Assembly: GCA_023229505.1 (NCBI GenBank)
Contig: JALNZD010000015.1
Coordinates: 1-64,000 of the forward strand
Direction of reading: 5' to 3'
DNA length: 64,000 bases
Source of the DNA: Bacteroidales bacterium
GTDB taxonomy: Bacteria > Bacteroidota > Bacteroidia > Bacteroidales > JAGOPY01
A model generated the notes under the pieces. The model was not told the origin of the DNA. It saw nothing but the letters and a program-made list of their open reading frames with translations, and did not search any database. The position numbers and the translations under genes were made by a program. Position 1 is the first letter of the stretch. Every line of letters starts with the position of its first letter. Positions 18,578 to 27,435 of the stretch are shown here, piece after piece.

Positions 18578-18656
18578 AACTAGGGGTGCCTTACTTTCAG
18601 GCTGAGATCATACCCTTTATACCTGATCAGGATAATACCTGCGTAGGGAAGTAAAG
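18578..18656 (+). promoter_or_regulatory. TPP riboswitch (THI element)
   Basis: Contains the conserved blocks in order: AGGGGTGCC, GGCTGAGATCATACCC, ACCTGATCAGGATAATACC and GCGTAGGGAAG. Thiamine pyrophosphate binding would shut off the thi4-thiE-thiC-thiD operon that begins at 18724. No strong terminator is evident between aptamer and ATG, so control of translation initiation is likely. Confidence 0.95.
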
Positions 18657-18723
18657 AAAAATCAATTGCTGAAAGTTTTAATTCCCAATGTTTATTCAAG
18701 TTTAATACTTAATAAACAAAAAA

Positions 18724-19497
18724 ATGGAACAAATCGTATCAGCAGGAGTTATCGATTCCTATTTTAGAAAACTTAAAGAAAATTTATCGGTAGATGTCGC
18801 AATTGCAGGGGGCGGTCCTTCAGGACTAGTCGCTTCGTATTATCTTGCGGGAAAAGGTTTAAAAGTCGCTTTGTTTGAACGCAAGCTCGCGCCCGGTGGC
18901 GGAATGTGGGGAGGGGCAATGATGTTCAACGAAATTGTTGTGCAAAAAGAGGCTTTGCATATACTCGATGAATTTAAAATTGACTATAACCATTACGATA
19001 CGGATTATTACACCTTGGATTCTGTGCATGCAACATCTGCTTTGATTTACCACGCAACTAAAGCCGGTGTGCGGATGTTCAATTGCACTTCAATTGAAGA
19101 TGTTGTTTTTCAAAATAACAGGGTAAGCGGTATTGTTGTCAACTGGGCGCCTGTTCATCGCGAACACATGCATGTTGACCCGCTTGTTATAATGGCAAAG
19201 GCTGTAATTGATGGTACCGGTCACGATTGCGATATTGCCCGAACGCTTGAAAGAAAAAACAACATTAAATTAAATACCGAAACAGGAAAAGTAATGGGCG
19301 AACGCTCCCTATCTGTTGAAGAAGCAGAGCGTACTACTATTGAAAATACTAAAGAAATTTATCCGGGATTATTTGTGTCAGGAATGGCTGCAAATGGCGT
19401 GAGCGGTGGATTTAGAATGGGACCTATTTTCGGAGGGATGTTACTTTCCGGTAAAAAAGTTGCTGAATTAATTTCTTCGCAATTACAAAAAAAATAG
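18724..19497 (+). CDS. thi4: THI4-type thiazole synthase, sulfide-dependent (His) form
   Basis: 257 aa, N-terminal dinucleotide-binding fold (VDVAIAGGGPSGLVASYYLA, FERK) and family motifs GGGMWGGAMMF and GMAANGVSGGFRMGPIFGGM. Makes the thiazole phosphate of thiamine from NAD and glycine. Yeast THI4 donates sulfur from a cysteine (suicide enzyme); the aligned position here is His150 in HMHVDP, as in the methanococcal enzyme, which uses free sulfide and turns over. No thiG, thiS, thiF or thiH is present, so this gene replaces the usual bacterial thiazole route. First gene of the TPP-controlled operon. Confidence 0.93.
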   Translation: MEQIVSAGVIDSYFRKLKENLSVDVAIAGGGPSGLVASYYLAGKGLKVALFERKLAPGGGMWGGAMMFNEIVVQKEALHILDEFKIDYNHYDTDYYTLDSVHATSALIYHATKAGVRMFNCTSIEDVVFQNNRVSGIVVNWAPVHREHMHVDPLVIMAKAVIDGTGHDCDIARTLERKNNIKLNTETGKVMGERSLSVEEAERTTIENTKEIYPGLFVSGMAANGVSGGFRMGPIFGGMLLSGKKVAELISSQLQKK

Positions 19498-19500
19498 TAT

Positions 19501-20103
19501 ATGGAAGATTTTGGCTTATATATTATTTTAACCAAGCCTTTTTTACCGTACACAACCATTGCAGAAAAATGTGTTGCTCATGGTATAAAAATGTTGCAGT
19601 TACGCGAAAAAAATCTTCCCGATAGGGAATTGATAAAGATTGGAAAAGAAATCCGCAATATTACTAAAGGCACTGGAACGAAACTGGTAATTAACGACAG
19701 ACCTGATATTGCAGCAATATGCGAAGCTGATTTTTTGCATCTTGGGCAGGATGATATTTCAATAAATGATGCAAGGAAAATTGTGGGAGATATGAAGATT
19801 GGATTATCTACACATTCTATCGAACAAGCTAAAGAAGCTTTGAAAAATAATCCATCTTATATTGGATTCGGTCCTGTATATCCTACAAATGCAAAAGCAA
19901 TACCCGACAAGCCCGTAGGCACCGAACAATTAAAACAAGTACTTGGTTTTGCCAATATACCTGTAGTCGCTATCGGCGGTATTTTCCCTGAAAATATAAA
20001 ACATGTTATTGATGCAGGGGCAAAAAATATTGTCATGGTAAGGTATTTTATGCAAACCGGCGAGTTCAACAAAAGAGTCAATGAAATTAAAAAATTATTT
20101 TAA
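19501..20103 (+). CDS. thiE: Thiamine-phosphate synthase
   Basis: 200 aa TIM-barrel enzyme joining HMP-PP to thiazole phosphate. Motifs: MLQLREKN (pyrophosphate/pyrimidine site), VINDRPDIA, DFLHLGQDD, IGFGPVYPT and VVAIGGI. Starts 3 bp after the thi4 stop, so the two are coupled. The length is normal for ThiE. Confidence 0.95.
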   Translation: MEDFGLYIILTKPFLPYTTIAEKCVAHGIKMLQLREKNLPDRELIKIGKEIRNITKGTGTKLVINDRPDIAAICEADFLHLGQDDISINDARKIVGDMKIGLSTHSIEQAKEALKNNPSYIGFGPVYPTNAKAIPDKPVGTEQLKQVLGFANIPVVAIGGIFPENIKHVIDAGAKNIVMVRYFMQTGEFNKRVNEIKKLF

Positions 20104-20116
20104 AAGACAGAAAAAA

Positions 20117-21391
20117 ATGAATACTCAAATACAAAAAGCCCGTGAGGGAATTGTTACACAAGAAATTATTGATGTAGCAAAACAAGAAAATGTTAATCCC
20201 GATTGGGTTCGCAATGAAATAGCAATAGGAAGAATTGTAATTCCGAAAAACATAAATCATGATTTTCCTGTTCGCGGTATTGGTAAGGGATTACGCACAA
20301 AAATTAATGCTAATATAGGCACATCGGAAAAACATTGTGATCTGGTTGAAGAATTAGAAAAAATGAAAATTGCCATAAAACATGGAGCCGATGCAATAAT
20401 GGATCTCTCTACCGGTGGAAATCTCAGGATAATATTGCAGCGTATTTTAAAAGAATCGTCTGTCATGGTTGGTACTGTCCCGATTTATAATGTTGCCACA
20501 CGTTTGCTGTCGGAAGGGAAAAATATATCTCAACTTGATCCTGAAGATTTATTTAATGAAATTGAGATGCAAGCCAGAATGGGCGTAGATTTTATGACAT
20601 TGCACTGTGGCGTTACAAGATCATCGCTCTCCTATTTAAAAAACGATGAAAGGGTTTGCGGTATTGTTAGCAGGGGTGGCGCAATATTGAAACGATGGAT
20701 AACAAATAATAATAAAGAAAACCCATTATACGAGCAATATGATAGGATTCTTGATATTTGTGGAAAATACGATGTTACTATCAGTCTTGGCGATGGAATT
20801 CGTCCGGGTTGTGGGGCAGATGCGACCGACAGGGGGCAGATTGCGGAGCTACTGGTTCTTGGCGAACTGGTTGATCGTGCAAGGGAAAAAGGAGTACAGG
20901 TAATGGTAGAGGGACCAGGACATATGCCACTTGACCAAATAGAAATGAATGTAAAAATCATGAAACGACTTTGCCATGAAGCTCCTTTCTATGTATTAGG
21001 TCCTTTAACTACCGATTCGGCTCCGGGATACGACCATATTGTTGGAGCTATTGGCGGAACTGTTGCTGCAATTCATGGTGCAGATTTTTTATGCTATGTA
21101 ACACCCGCAGAGCATCTGTGTTTGCCAACAGTAAATGATGTAAAGGATGGTGTAATTGCAAGCAGGATAGCTGCACAAAGCGCCGATATTGTAAAAAACA
21201 CAAACGGTGCACGCGAGAGAGATTATATCATTTCAAAAGCGCGCCGCGACTTGGACTGGGAAACAATTTTTAATAATGCCATTGACCCTGAAATAGCGCG
21301 TAAAAGAAAAAACGAATCCGAAAGCAGTAATGAAAATCATTGTACAATGTGTGGAAATTTGTGTGCCGTGAAAAACGATAAAAATATGTAA
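20117..21391 (+). CDS. thiC: Phosphomethylpyrimidine synthase, short form
   Basis: 424 aa from ATG 20117; an upstream in-frame ATG at 20081 would overlap thiE by 23 bp and adds a basic tail unlike ThiC. Radical SAM enzyme converting aminoimidazole ribotide to HMP-P. Conserved blocks: NANIGTS, GADAIMDLSTGG, VGTVPIYN, RGGAI, GDGIRPG, VEGPGHMP, LGPLTTD. Lacks the N-terminal domain of enterobacterial ThiC. The cluster-binding cysteines are C-TM-C-GNL-C, i.e. CX2CX3C, one residue shorter than the textbook CX2CX4C. The stop overlaps the thiD ATG. Confidence 0.95.
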   Translation: MNTQIQKAREGIVTQEIIDVAKQENVNPDWVRNEIAIGRIVIPKNINHDFPVRGIGKGLRTKINANIGTSEKHCDLVEELEKMKIAIKHGADAIMDLSTGGNLRIILQRILKESSVMVGTVPIYNVATRLLSEGKNISQLDPEDLFNEIEMQARMGVDFMTLHCGVTRSSLSYLKNDERVCGIVSRGGAILKRWITNNNKENPLYEQYDRILDICGKYDVTISLGDGIRPGCGADATDRGQIAELLVLGELVDRAREKGVQVMVEGPGHMPLDQIEMNVKIMKRLCHEAPFYVLGPLTTDSAPGYDHIVGAIGGTVAAIHGADFLCYVTPAEHLCLPTVNDVKDGVIASRIAAQSADIVKNTNGARERDYIISKARRDLDWETIFNNAIDPEIARKRKNESESSNENHCTMCGNLCAVKNDKNM

Positions 21392-22140
21392 TGAACTATT
21401 TTTTAACTATAGCTGCTTCTGATAATAGCGGTGGTGCTGGCATTCAGCAAGATATTAAAGTAGCTCACGATTTAGACTACTGGGCTCTTTCTGCCGTTAG
21501 TGGCATTACTGTGCAGAACTTTAAAAAAGTTTTTGAAATAGAAGCTGTAAAACCTTATCTGTTGCAATCCCAAATTGAACAATGCTTAATTTCATTTCCT
21601 GTTCAGGCAATAAAAATCGGGGCTATTTGCAACATTGAAAATTTAAAAGTGATTGCCGGTTGTTTGAAAAGTTATTCCGCAATACATGTTGTGCTAGATA
21701 CTGTGTTGTTTTCAACAAGCGGGAAAACATTTTTGGATACTTCTGCTTTAAATACCCTGAAAGAGATATTATTCCCATTAACGGAAATAGTTACTCCTAA
21801 TAAACTGGAGTTTGAAATTCTTACTAACCGAAATATCAATAATATTGACGAGGCGATTGAAATTGCAAAGGATAAATGTTTGGAATGGGAAACATCTATT
21901 TTAATTAAAGGAGGGCATTTTAATGATCCCATGATAACAGAAGCATTAATAACAAATACTCATGTTAATAAATTTAAAAGAGAAAGGAAAAATTATAATT
22001 ACCAGCATGGAACAGGATGTACTCTTTCTACTGCACTTGCATGTTATTTAGGTCGAAAAACATCTATATCCAATGCGTATTCTTTAGCTACAGAATACCT
22101 CATTAAGCATTATGATTCATTGCAAATTAAAATGTCCTGA
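21391..22140 (+). CDS. thiD: Hydroxymethylpyrimidine (phosphate) kinase
   Basis: 249 aa ribokinase-fold kinase making HMP-PP. IAASDNSGGAGIQQDIK at the N-terminus, TPNKLEFEIL in the middle, IKGGHF, and the catalytic GTGCTLSTALA anion-hole motif. Start overlaps the thiC stop (TAATG). Last gene of the thi operon, which with thi4, thiE and thiC covers both thiamine halves and their coupling. No thiL is seen in the window. Confidence 0.95.
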   Translation: MNYFLTIAASDNSGGAGIQQDIKVAHDLDYWALSAVSGITVQNFKKVFEIEAVKPYLLQSQIEQCLISFPVQAIKIGAICNIENLKVIAGCLKSYSAIHVVLDTVLFSTSGKTFLDTSALNTLKEILFPLTEIVTPNKLEFEILTNRNINNIDEAIEIAKDKCLEWETSILIKGGHFNDPMITEALITNTHVNKFKRERKNYNYQHGTGCTLSTALACYLGRKTSISNAYSLATEYLIKHYDSLQIKMS

Positions 22141-22225
22141 TTTATCTCGATTTTGGTTGTAAATTATATTTACATATGGCAGCCCCAACACTCAAGCTGA
22201 CGCTTCTGCTGCCAAAAGAGATAAA
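22141..22225. terminator. Large imperfect hairpin behind the thi operon
   Basis: Outer arms at 22141-22156 and 22212-22225 (TTTATCTC...TTTTGG / CCAAAAGAGATAAA) enclose an inner stem TGGCAGC / GCTGCCA at about 22187-22213. It starts directly at the thiD stop codon. May end transcription or may be an intergenic repeat; it shares ACACTCAAGC with the island's left end. Confidence 0.4.
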
Positions 22226-22356
22226 TTTTACCTGCTCACATAAGTCATGGTTAATTTTTTGTTCAAAACAATTTCAATAAAAACATTGTTGAATGAAAAA
22301 TAGTTATTTTATTTGCGATTCAATTTGTTCTTTGATTATTATTTATTAATTGTGAA

Positions 22357-22535
22357 TTAGGTCCTGCTTTAGGGACTAAAAGGGAACCGTGTGAAAATCA
22401 CGGGCTGACGCGCAACTGTAACTCTGCTCCAATAACATCGGAGAAGTATTTTCGGCAAAATAAAAACCACTGTCCGCCAACTGGCGGATGGGAAGGTAGC
22501 CGAAAATCAGAGAAGCCAGGACATCTGCCTGATTC
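22357..22535 (+). promoter_or_regulatory. Adenosylcobalamin riboswitch
   Basis: Recognisable cobalamin-riboswitch features in order: AGGGAACCGTGTGAAAATCACGGGCTG, CGCAACTGTAACTC, GGGAAGGTAGCCGAAA and the B12 box AAGCCAGGACATCTGCCTG (about 22513-22531). Located 185 bp before the TonB receptor, it should repress the cobalamin operon when B12 is plentiful. Confidence 0.95.
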
Positions 22536-22718
22536 ATTTGATTGCTTTCGCGAATTGGAGCAAAATCAAATAGATGAATTTATTTAGAAGACACCAAAAA
22601 GTACTTCTCAAATTTTTCCCTTTCATTAGTTTGTTTCTTTTCGTTTGTAAGCATGCTGTATTAATCAAAAGATTGATGCTCATGATTCTATTTATTAACA
22701 TTGAAAAAGTAACAAACA

Positions 22719-24902
22719 ATGAAAAAAAGGAAAAAACACCAGTCCATTGTTTTAATTGCAGGCTGCGCGATGATTCTGTCTGCAACAACAGTATATGGAC
22801 AACAACAAGACACCACAAAAGTTGTGTCATTAGATGAAGTAATAGTTACTGCAACACGTAGCGAGAAAAATATCAACGACATTGGCAGGAGTATTACTGT
22901 TATTACTTCAAACGATATCAAAAATTCCGGTGCAAGCACCGTTTCGGAACTGCTCAACCGAGAAGAAGGATTTTATATTGTTGGTGCACAACAAAATCCG
23001 GGAAGTTTAAATAGTATATTCACACGTGGAGCTAACAGCAACCATACCGTCATTATGATTGACGGTGTTCGAATTACCGACCCTTCTTCAACAGATAACT
23101 CCATTAACCTGTCAGAACTATCGCTGGCTGACATAGAGCGAATAGAAATTGTTCGCGGTTCACATAGCACACTTTACGGTTCATCTGCAATTGGCGGAGT
23201 GATAAATATCATCACCGGCAAAAATAATAAAACCCCCGGTATTCATGTTGATGCTGATGTAAAAGGTGGCGTTTTCGGTAATACTGGTTCAATCATTTCG
23301 GAAAATGTATTGTTAAATTACACGCACAAAAGCGGGCTGTATGTAAATGCGGAGATGTTCAATAACATTAGTAAAGGGTTTAATTCTACATTAGATACCA
23401 TTACCAATCCAAATGCTTATAAACATCCTGACATGAGCGATGGCTTTAAAAAGACTGATATTATTGGGAGAATCGGGTATAAAACTAAAAATTTAGATTT
23501 GTATGCAGGATATAAAAAAGTTTTCCAGAATTTAGATATTGACGATGGCGCTTTCAAAGACGATGAAAATTACACGATAAATTTTAAAAGAAATTTAATT
23601 ACTTATGGCGCATCATACAAATTCAATGATAAATATTCGATTAGGTTCAATGGAGGAGTGAGTGATATGGTTCGAAAGGCAATTGACGATTCATCAAAAA
23701 TTGATGCTTCAGGAACTACCGATAAATCCTATTTCAGGGGCAAATACTCCGGTACGCTTGGCAATAATGAATTACAATTTAACTATAACATAAAAGGATT
23801 ACAAATAGTCGCCGGCGGTGGTTTAAGTAAAGAAACTATGTCTGCCGAAACGTACTATTTCTCTGATCAATGGGGCGTTTATGAATCGAAATCAAACCTT
23901 GATTCATTAAATATCAATACAACAACATCTAATGGTTTTCTTCATGCCGATTTAGATGGTGAATTGTTTAATGAATCATTCAAACCATTCTCACTTGGTC
24001 TGGGTGCCCGATTTGTTAATCATAATGTGTTTGGTTCAACTTTAACTTATGAAGTCAATCCCTCAATCAAAATAAATGAGAACACCTTGCTTTATCTTTC
24101 ATACTCCACCGGGTTTAACGCCCCATCGCTTTATCAGTTGTATTCGCCTGAAAAAGATTTTACATCAGGAATTACACGAGGAAATAAAACATTAAAACCG
24201 GAAGAATCCCGCACATGGGAAATCGGTATAAAACAAAAAGTAAACGATAACCTTTGGTGGAGTGCCTGCTACTTCAATACTGTTGTTGAGAATGTTGTGG
24301 ACTACGTTTACCTTTGGAATAAAAATCAGGAAATAGATTCACTTTCGTACCTTGATTATTTGGGAGATACTTACATCAACCTCGGCAAGCAAACTAATAG
24401 AGGAATTGAATTTTCTATTCGTTCAAAAATATCGGATAAGCTAATAGTCTCAGGCAATTTCAGTTTGGTTAACGGAAAACTGGAATACAATCCTGAAAAT
24501 ATTGATATAGCGCACACACAAGGAAATCATATTCAATTATTCTCAAATGGAGCATTCATTTCCAAAGAAACAGAAAGCATCGGGTTGGTTCGCAGGCCAA
24601 ATACGGCAAACATCAATCTGACATATATACCAGTCAAAAAACTTGCTTTACGGGTTGATGTAAAATATGTAGGAGCAAGAAATGATATCTGTTATAACGC
24701 TTCACTTGGTCCGTATGGAGCATTGGGAACAGTTGGTGTGGAAGATTACACCTTACTCGACTTTTCCACAAAATATGAAATCAAAAAAGGTCTCTCTGCA
24801 ATGATTCGTGTGGAAAACATTTTAAATACAAAATATTATGAAATTAGAGGATATGCCACGCGTGGCAGAGGAGTTTATGGTGGCATAAGGTATTCTTTTT
24901 GA
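22719..24902 (+). CDS. btuB: TonB-dependent cobalamin receptor
   Basis: 727 aa with signal peptide (about residues 1-28), TonB-box-like VSLDEVIVTATR, plug domain (STVSELLNREEGFYIVG, TRGANSNHTVIMIDGVRITDP, IERIEIVRGSHSTLYGSSAIGGVINI) and a 22-strand-type barrel ending in an aromatic residue (GGIRYSF). Immediate control by the AdoCbl riboswitch and the following cob genes identify the substrate as a corrinoid. No btuFCD transporter is in the window; the next membrane protein may be involved. Confidence 0.92.
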   Translation: MKKRKKHQSIVLIAGCAMILSATTVYGQQQDTTKVVSLDEVIVTATRSEKNINDIGRSITVITSNDIKNSGASTVSELLNREEGFYIVGAQQNPGSLNSIFTRGANSNHTVIMIDGVRITDPSSTDNSINLSELSLADIERIEIVRGSHSTLYGSSAIGGVINIITGKNNKTPGIHVDADVKGGVFGNTGSIISENVLLNYTHKSGLYVNAEMFNNISKGFNSTLDTITNPNAYKHPDMSDGFKKTDIIGRIGYKTKNLDLYAGYKKVFQNLDIDDGAFKDDENYTINFKRNLITYGASYKFNDKYSIRFNGGVSDMVRKAIDDSSKIDASGTTDKSYFRGKYSGTLGNNELQFNYNIKGLQIVAGGGLSKETMSAETYYFSDQWGVYESKSNLDSLNINTTTSNGFLHADLDGELFNESFKPFSLGLGARFVNHNVFGSTLTYEVNPSIKINENTLLYLSYSTGFNAPSLYQLYSPEKDFTSGITRGNKTLKPEESRTWEIGIKQKVNDNLWWSACYFNTVVENVVDYVYLWNKNQEIDSLSYLDYLGDTYINLGKQTNRGIEFSIRSKISDKLIVSGNFSLVNGKLEYNPENIDIAHTQGNHIQLFSNGAFISKETESIGLVRRPNTANINLTYIPVKKLALRVDVKYVGARNDICYNASLGPYGALGTVGVEDYTLLDFSTKYEIKKGLSAMIRVENILNTKYYEIRGYATRGRGVYGGIRYSF

Positions 24903-24964
24903 AAATAAGAAAAGTCTCTTTCGTTTAATAAACAATAAAATAATAAACCATTAAAATTAGTATT

Positions 24965-25558
24965 ATGAAAACAAAAATCAACCCAAGGTTTGCAGTGTTG
25001 CTGTTACTCATAGTTGGAGCAGCAAGCACAAGATTTTTCAGTGTAGCAGGAAACAGTCCGCTCATCAATTTTACACCAATTGGAGCAATGGCATTGTTCG
25101 GCGGAGCTTATTTTACCCAAAAATGGAAGTCATTCCTATTTCCATTATTAACTTTATTCATTAGCGATATCATCATTTTATCCATTTTTTATGATGGTAA
25201 ATTCGGAATAATGTACAATGGATGGTATTTCGTTTACGGTGCTTTTGCTTTGATGGTATTCTTTGGAAAATGGCTTCTGAAAAAAATAAACATCAAAAAT
25301 TTACTTATTGCTGGTATTACAGCTTCTTTAACACATTGGGTTATTTCTGATTTTGGGGTATGGCTTGGCGGAGGTCTGGATATCACCACAGGATTGCCCT
25401 ATACACGTGACATATACGGCTTATTGAAATGTTATTATCTGGCATTACCCTTTTTGAAAAACTTTTTCTTAGGAACAGCTTTTTACAGCACTATCATGTT
25501 CGGCCTATTCGAATTCGCACAAAGACGCTTTCCCGTATTATCCGTAAAACAAATATAA
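24965..25558 (+). CDS. Multi-pass membrane protein of B12 clusters (DUF6580-like)
   Basis: 197 aa with about five transmembrane segments; INFTPIGAMALFGGAYF near residue 40 and a HWVISDFGVWL segment. The pattern resembles the DUF6580 family, which has an ECF-transporter S-component look; I assign it from memory. It sits between btuB and cobU in the riboswitch-controlled operon, so a part in corrinoid or cobalt uptake is likely, but unproven. Confidence 0.65.
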   Translation: MKTKINPRFAVLLLLIVGAASTRFFSVAGNSPLINFTPIGAMALFGGAYFTQKWKSFLFPLLTLFISDIIILSIFYDGKFGIMYNGWYFVYGAFALMVFFGKWLLKKINIKNLLIAGITASLTHWVISDFGVWLGGGLDITTGLPYTRDIYGLLKCYYLALPFLKNFFLGTAFYSTIMFGLFEFAQRRFPVLSVKQI

Positions 25559-25563
25559 TAATA

Positions 25564-26076
25564 ATGATATATCTGATAACAGGTGGCGAACGTTCAGGCA
25601 AAAGCACTTATGCTGAAAAACTTGCTCTTGAGCTAAGTGAACATCCGGTTTATGTTGCAACTGCAAGAAAATGGGATGGCAATTTTGAAAAACGTATTCA
25701 GAAACATCAATCGGAACGTGGCGAACAATGGAATAATATTGAGGAAGAAAAATTTATCAGCAAACTTGATTTGAAAAACAAAGTTGTTGTTATAGATTGC
25801 GTTACCCTGTGGCTTACCAATTTTTTTGCCGATACAAAATATGATATTGAAACATCATTGACACAGACAAAAGCAGAGTTTGATAAAATAAAATCCATTA
25901 ACGGGACTTTTATATTCGTTACCAATGAAATAGGTATGGGTGTTCATGCCGGAACTGAAATAGGACGAAAGTTTGTTGAATTACAGGGTTGGATGAATCA
26001 ATACATCGCAAAAAATGTCGATAAAGTAATCCTAATGGTATCGGGTATTCCAGTAATAATAAAAAACGCTATATGA
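25564..26076 (+). CDS. cobU: Adenosylcobinamide kinase / phosphate guanylyltransferase
   Basis: 170 aa. P-loop GGERSGKS at the N-terminus, YVATARKWD, HQSERGEQW (active-site His region), VIDCVTLWLTN and FVTNEIGMGV, all typical of CobU. Phosphorylates and guanylylates adenosylcobinamide in nucleotide-loop assembly. The open frame extends upstream into the preceding gene, but the ATG at 25564 gives the family N-terminus. The stop overlaps the next start by 4 bp. Confidence 0.95.
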   Translation: MIYLITGGERSGKSTYAEKLALELSEHPVYVATARKWDGNFEKRIQKHQSERGEQWNNIEEEKFISKLDLKNKVVVIDCVTLWLTNFFADTKYDIETSLTQTKAEFDKIKSINGTFIFVTNEIGMGVHAGTEIGRKFVELQGWMNQYIAKNVDKVILMVSGIPVIIKNAI

Positions 26077-26786
26077 ATAAACCTAAAGCCATATTTTGCT
26101 GGAGCGGTGGTAAAGATTCTGCTTATTGTCTGCATAAAGTATTATCAGAGCGTTCGTACGAGGTGTGCTACCTTCTTACTACCATTAACGATAAATACAA
26201 ACGTATTTCAATGCACGGTGTAAGAGAAGAACTGCTTGAAAAACAAGCCAAGGCAATTGGAATAGAATTGCTGAAAGTTACAGTATCGGAAGGAACAAAC
26301 AACGAATACGAGAAGCAAATGGAAATAATTTTGCTCAAAGCCAGAGCAGAAGGTATCAGGCATGTAATATATGGAGATATTTTTCTTGAAGATTTAAGAG
26401 TGTACCGTGAAAAAAATATGGAAAAAGTTCAAATGCAGGGGATTTTCCCATTATGGAAATTGGATACAAAATGGCTTATAAATGATTTTCTTGCAAAAGG
26501 ATTCAAGACGGTTACCTGTTGTATTAACGATGAGTACCTTAATGAAGAATGGGTAGGCAGAGAAATTAATACAGCTTTTGTTAATCAATTACCTGTTGCT
26601 GTTGACCCCTGTGGAGAGAATGGTGAGTTTCACACGTTTTGTTATGAAGGCCCATTGTTCAAAAAGAAAATCCTGTTCAGCACAGGAGAAAAAGTATACA
26701 AACCCATAGAGGTGAAAACAGACCATATTTGCGCTTCATCATCAAACACGAAAGGATTTTGGTTTTGCGATTTAATTCCGGTATAA
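26073..26786 (+). CDS. DUF71/COG2102 ATP-pyrophosphatase-like protein, copy 1
   Basis: 237 aa. PP-loop signature FCWSGGKDSAYCLHK at residues 7-21, YGDIFLEDLRVYRE, and the family C-terminal VDPCGENGEFHTF. The family contains the diphthamide synthetase of archaea and eukaryotes; bacterial members that cluster with cobalamin genes were proposed to act in B12 salvage. Overlaps cobU by 4 bp and is followed by a second copy, so it belongs to the operon. Precise reaction unknown (an amidation would fit). Confidence 0.85.
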   Translation: MNKPKAIFCWSGGKDSAYCLHKVLSERSYEVCYLLTTINDKYKRISMHGVREELLEKQAKAIGIELLKVTVSEGTNNEYEKQMEIILLKARAEGIRHVIYGDIFLEDLRVYREKNMEKVQMQGIFPLWKLDTKWLINDFLAKGFKTVTCCINDEYLNEEWVGREINTAFVNQLPVAVDPCGENGEFHTFCYEGPLFKKKILFSTGEKVYKPIEVKTDHICASSSNTKGFWFCDLIPV

Positions 26787-26791
26787 AAAAT

Positions 26792-27370
26792 ATGCTCTGT
26801 TCATGGAATGGTGGTAAAGACAGTTGTTATGCAATGATGCAGGCAATGCAACTTGGATATCAGCCCAAAGTGTTATTGAATATGCTGAATGAAAACGGGA
26901 AAGTATCACGTTCTCATGGTTTGCCTTTAGAAATATTGAAACAACAAGCAGGGCAATTGAGATTGCCGTTGGTTACTATCCCGACATCGTGGAATGATTA
27001 TGAAAGGAATTTTATTGAAATACTTGGAAAGCTTAAAGAATCTTATAAACTTGATTACGCTGTATTCGGAGATATTGATTTGCAGCCGCATCGTGATTGG
27101 GAAGAAAAAGTTAGCGAAGCATCAAACATCAAAGCCTTATTGCCACTTTGGAAAAGAAACAGAAAAGAACTCGTGTTAGAAATGCTCGATTCCAAAATAG
27201 AATGCATGATTGTTTCCTGTAACACAACAATGGGAGAAAAATATTTAGGCAAAACGCTTACAAAGAAATTGACAGACGAACTGGAGTTAAAAGGAATTGA
27301 CCCATGTGGCGAAAATGGGGAGTTTCATACATTAGTATTGAACTGCCCGCTTTTTAACAGAAGAATATAA
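26792..27370 (+). CDS. DUF71/COG2102 ATP-pyrophosphatase-like protein, copy 2
   Basis: 192 aa. PP-loop SWNGGKDSCYAMMQ close to the N-terminus, GDIDLQPHRDWEE and IDPCGENGEFHTLVL. Paralogue of the preceding gene, clearly diverged (different motif flanks) rather than a recent duplication. The ATG at 26792, 5 bp after the previous stop, gives the normal N-terminus; the longer frame from 26729 overlaps copy 1. Two members with different sequences suggest two distinct steps or a heteromer. Confidence 0.85.
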   Translation: MLCSWNGGKDSCYAMMQAMQLGYQPKVLLNMLNENGKVSRSHGLPLEILKQQAGQLRLPLVTIPTSWNDYERNFIEILGKLKESYKLDYAVFGDIDLQPHRDWEEKVSEASNIKALLPLWKRNRKELVLEMLDSKIECMIVSCNTTMGEKYLGKTLTKKLTDELELKGIDPCGENGEFHTLVLNCPLFNRRI

Positions 27371-27435
27371 TTGCCTGCTTATGAAATCCAAACATATAAT
27401 GATTACTGTTTTATTAACTGGAAAATTTAGTTACT

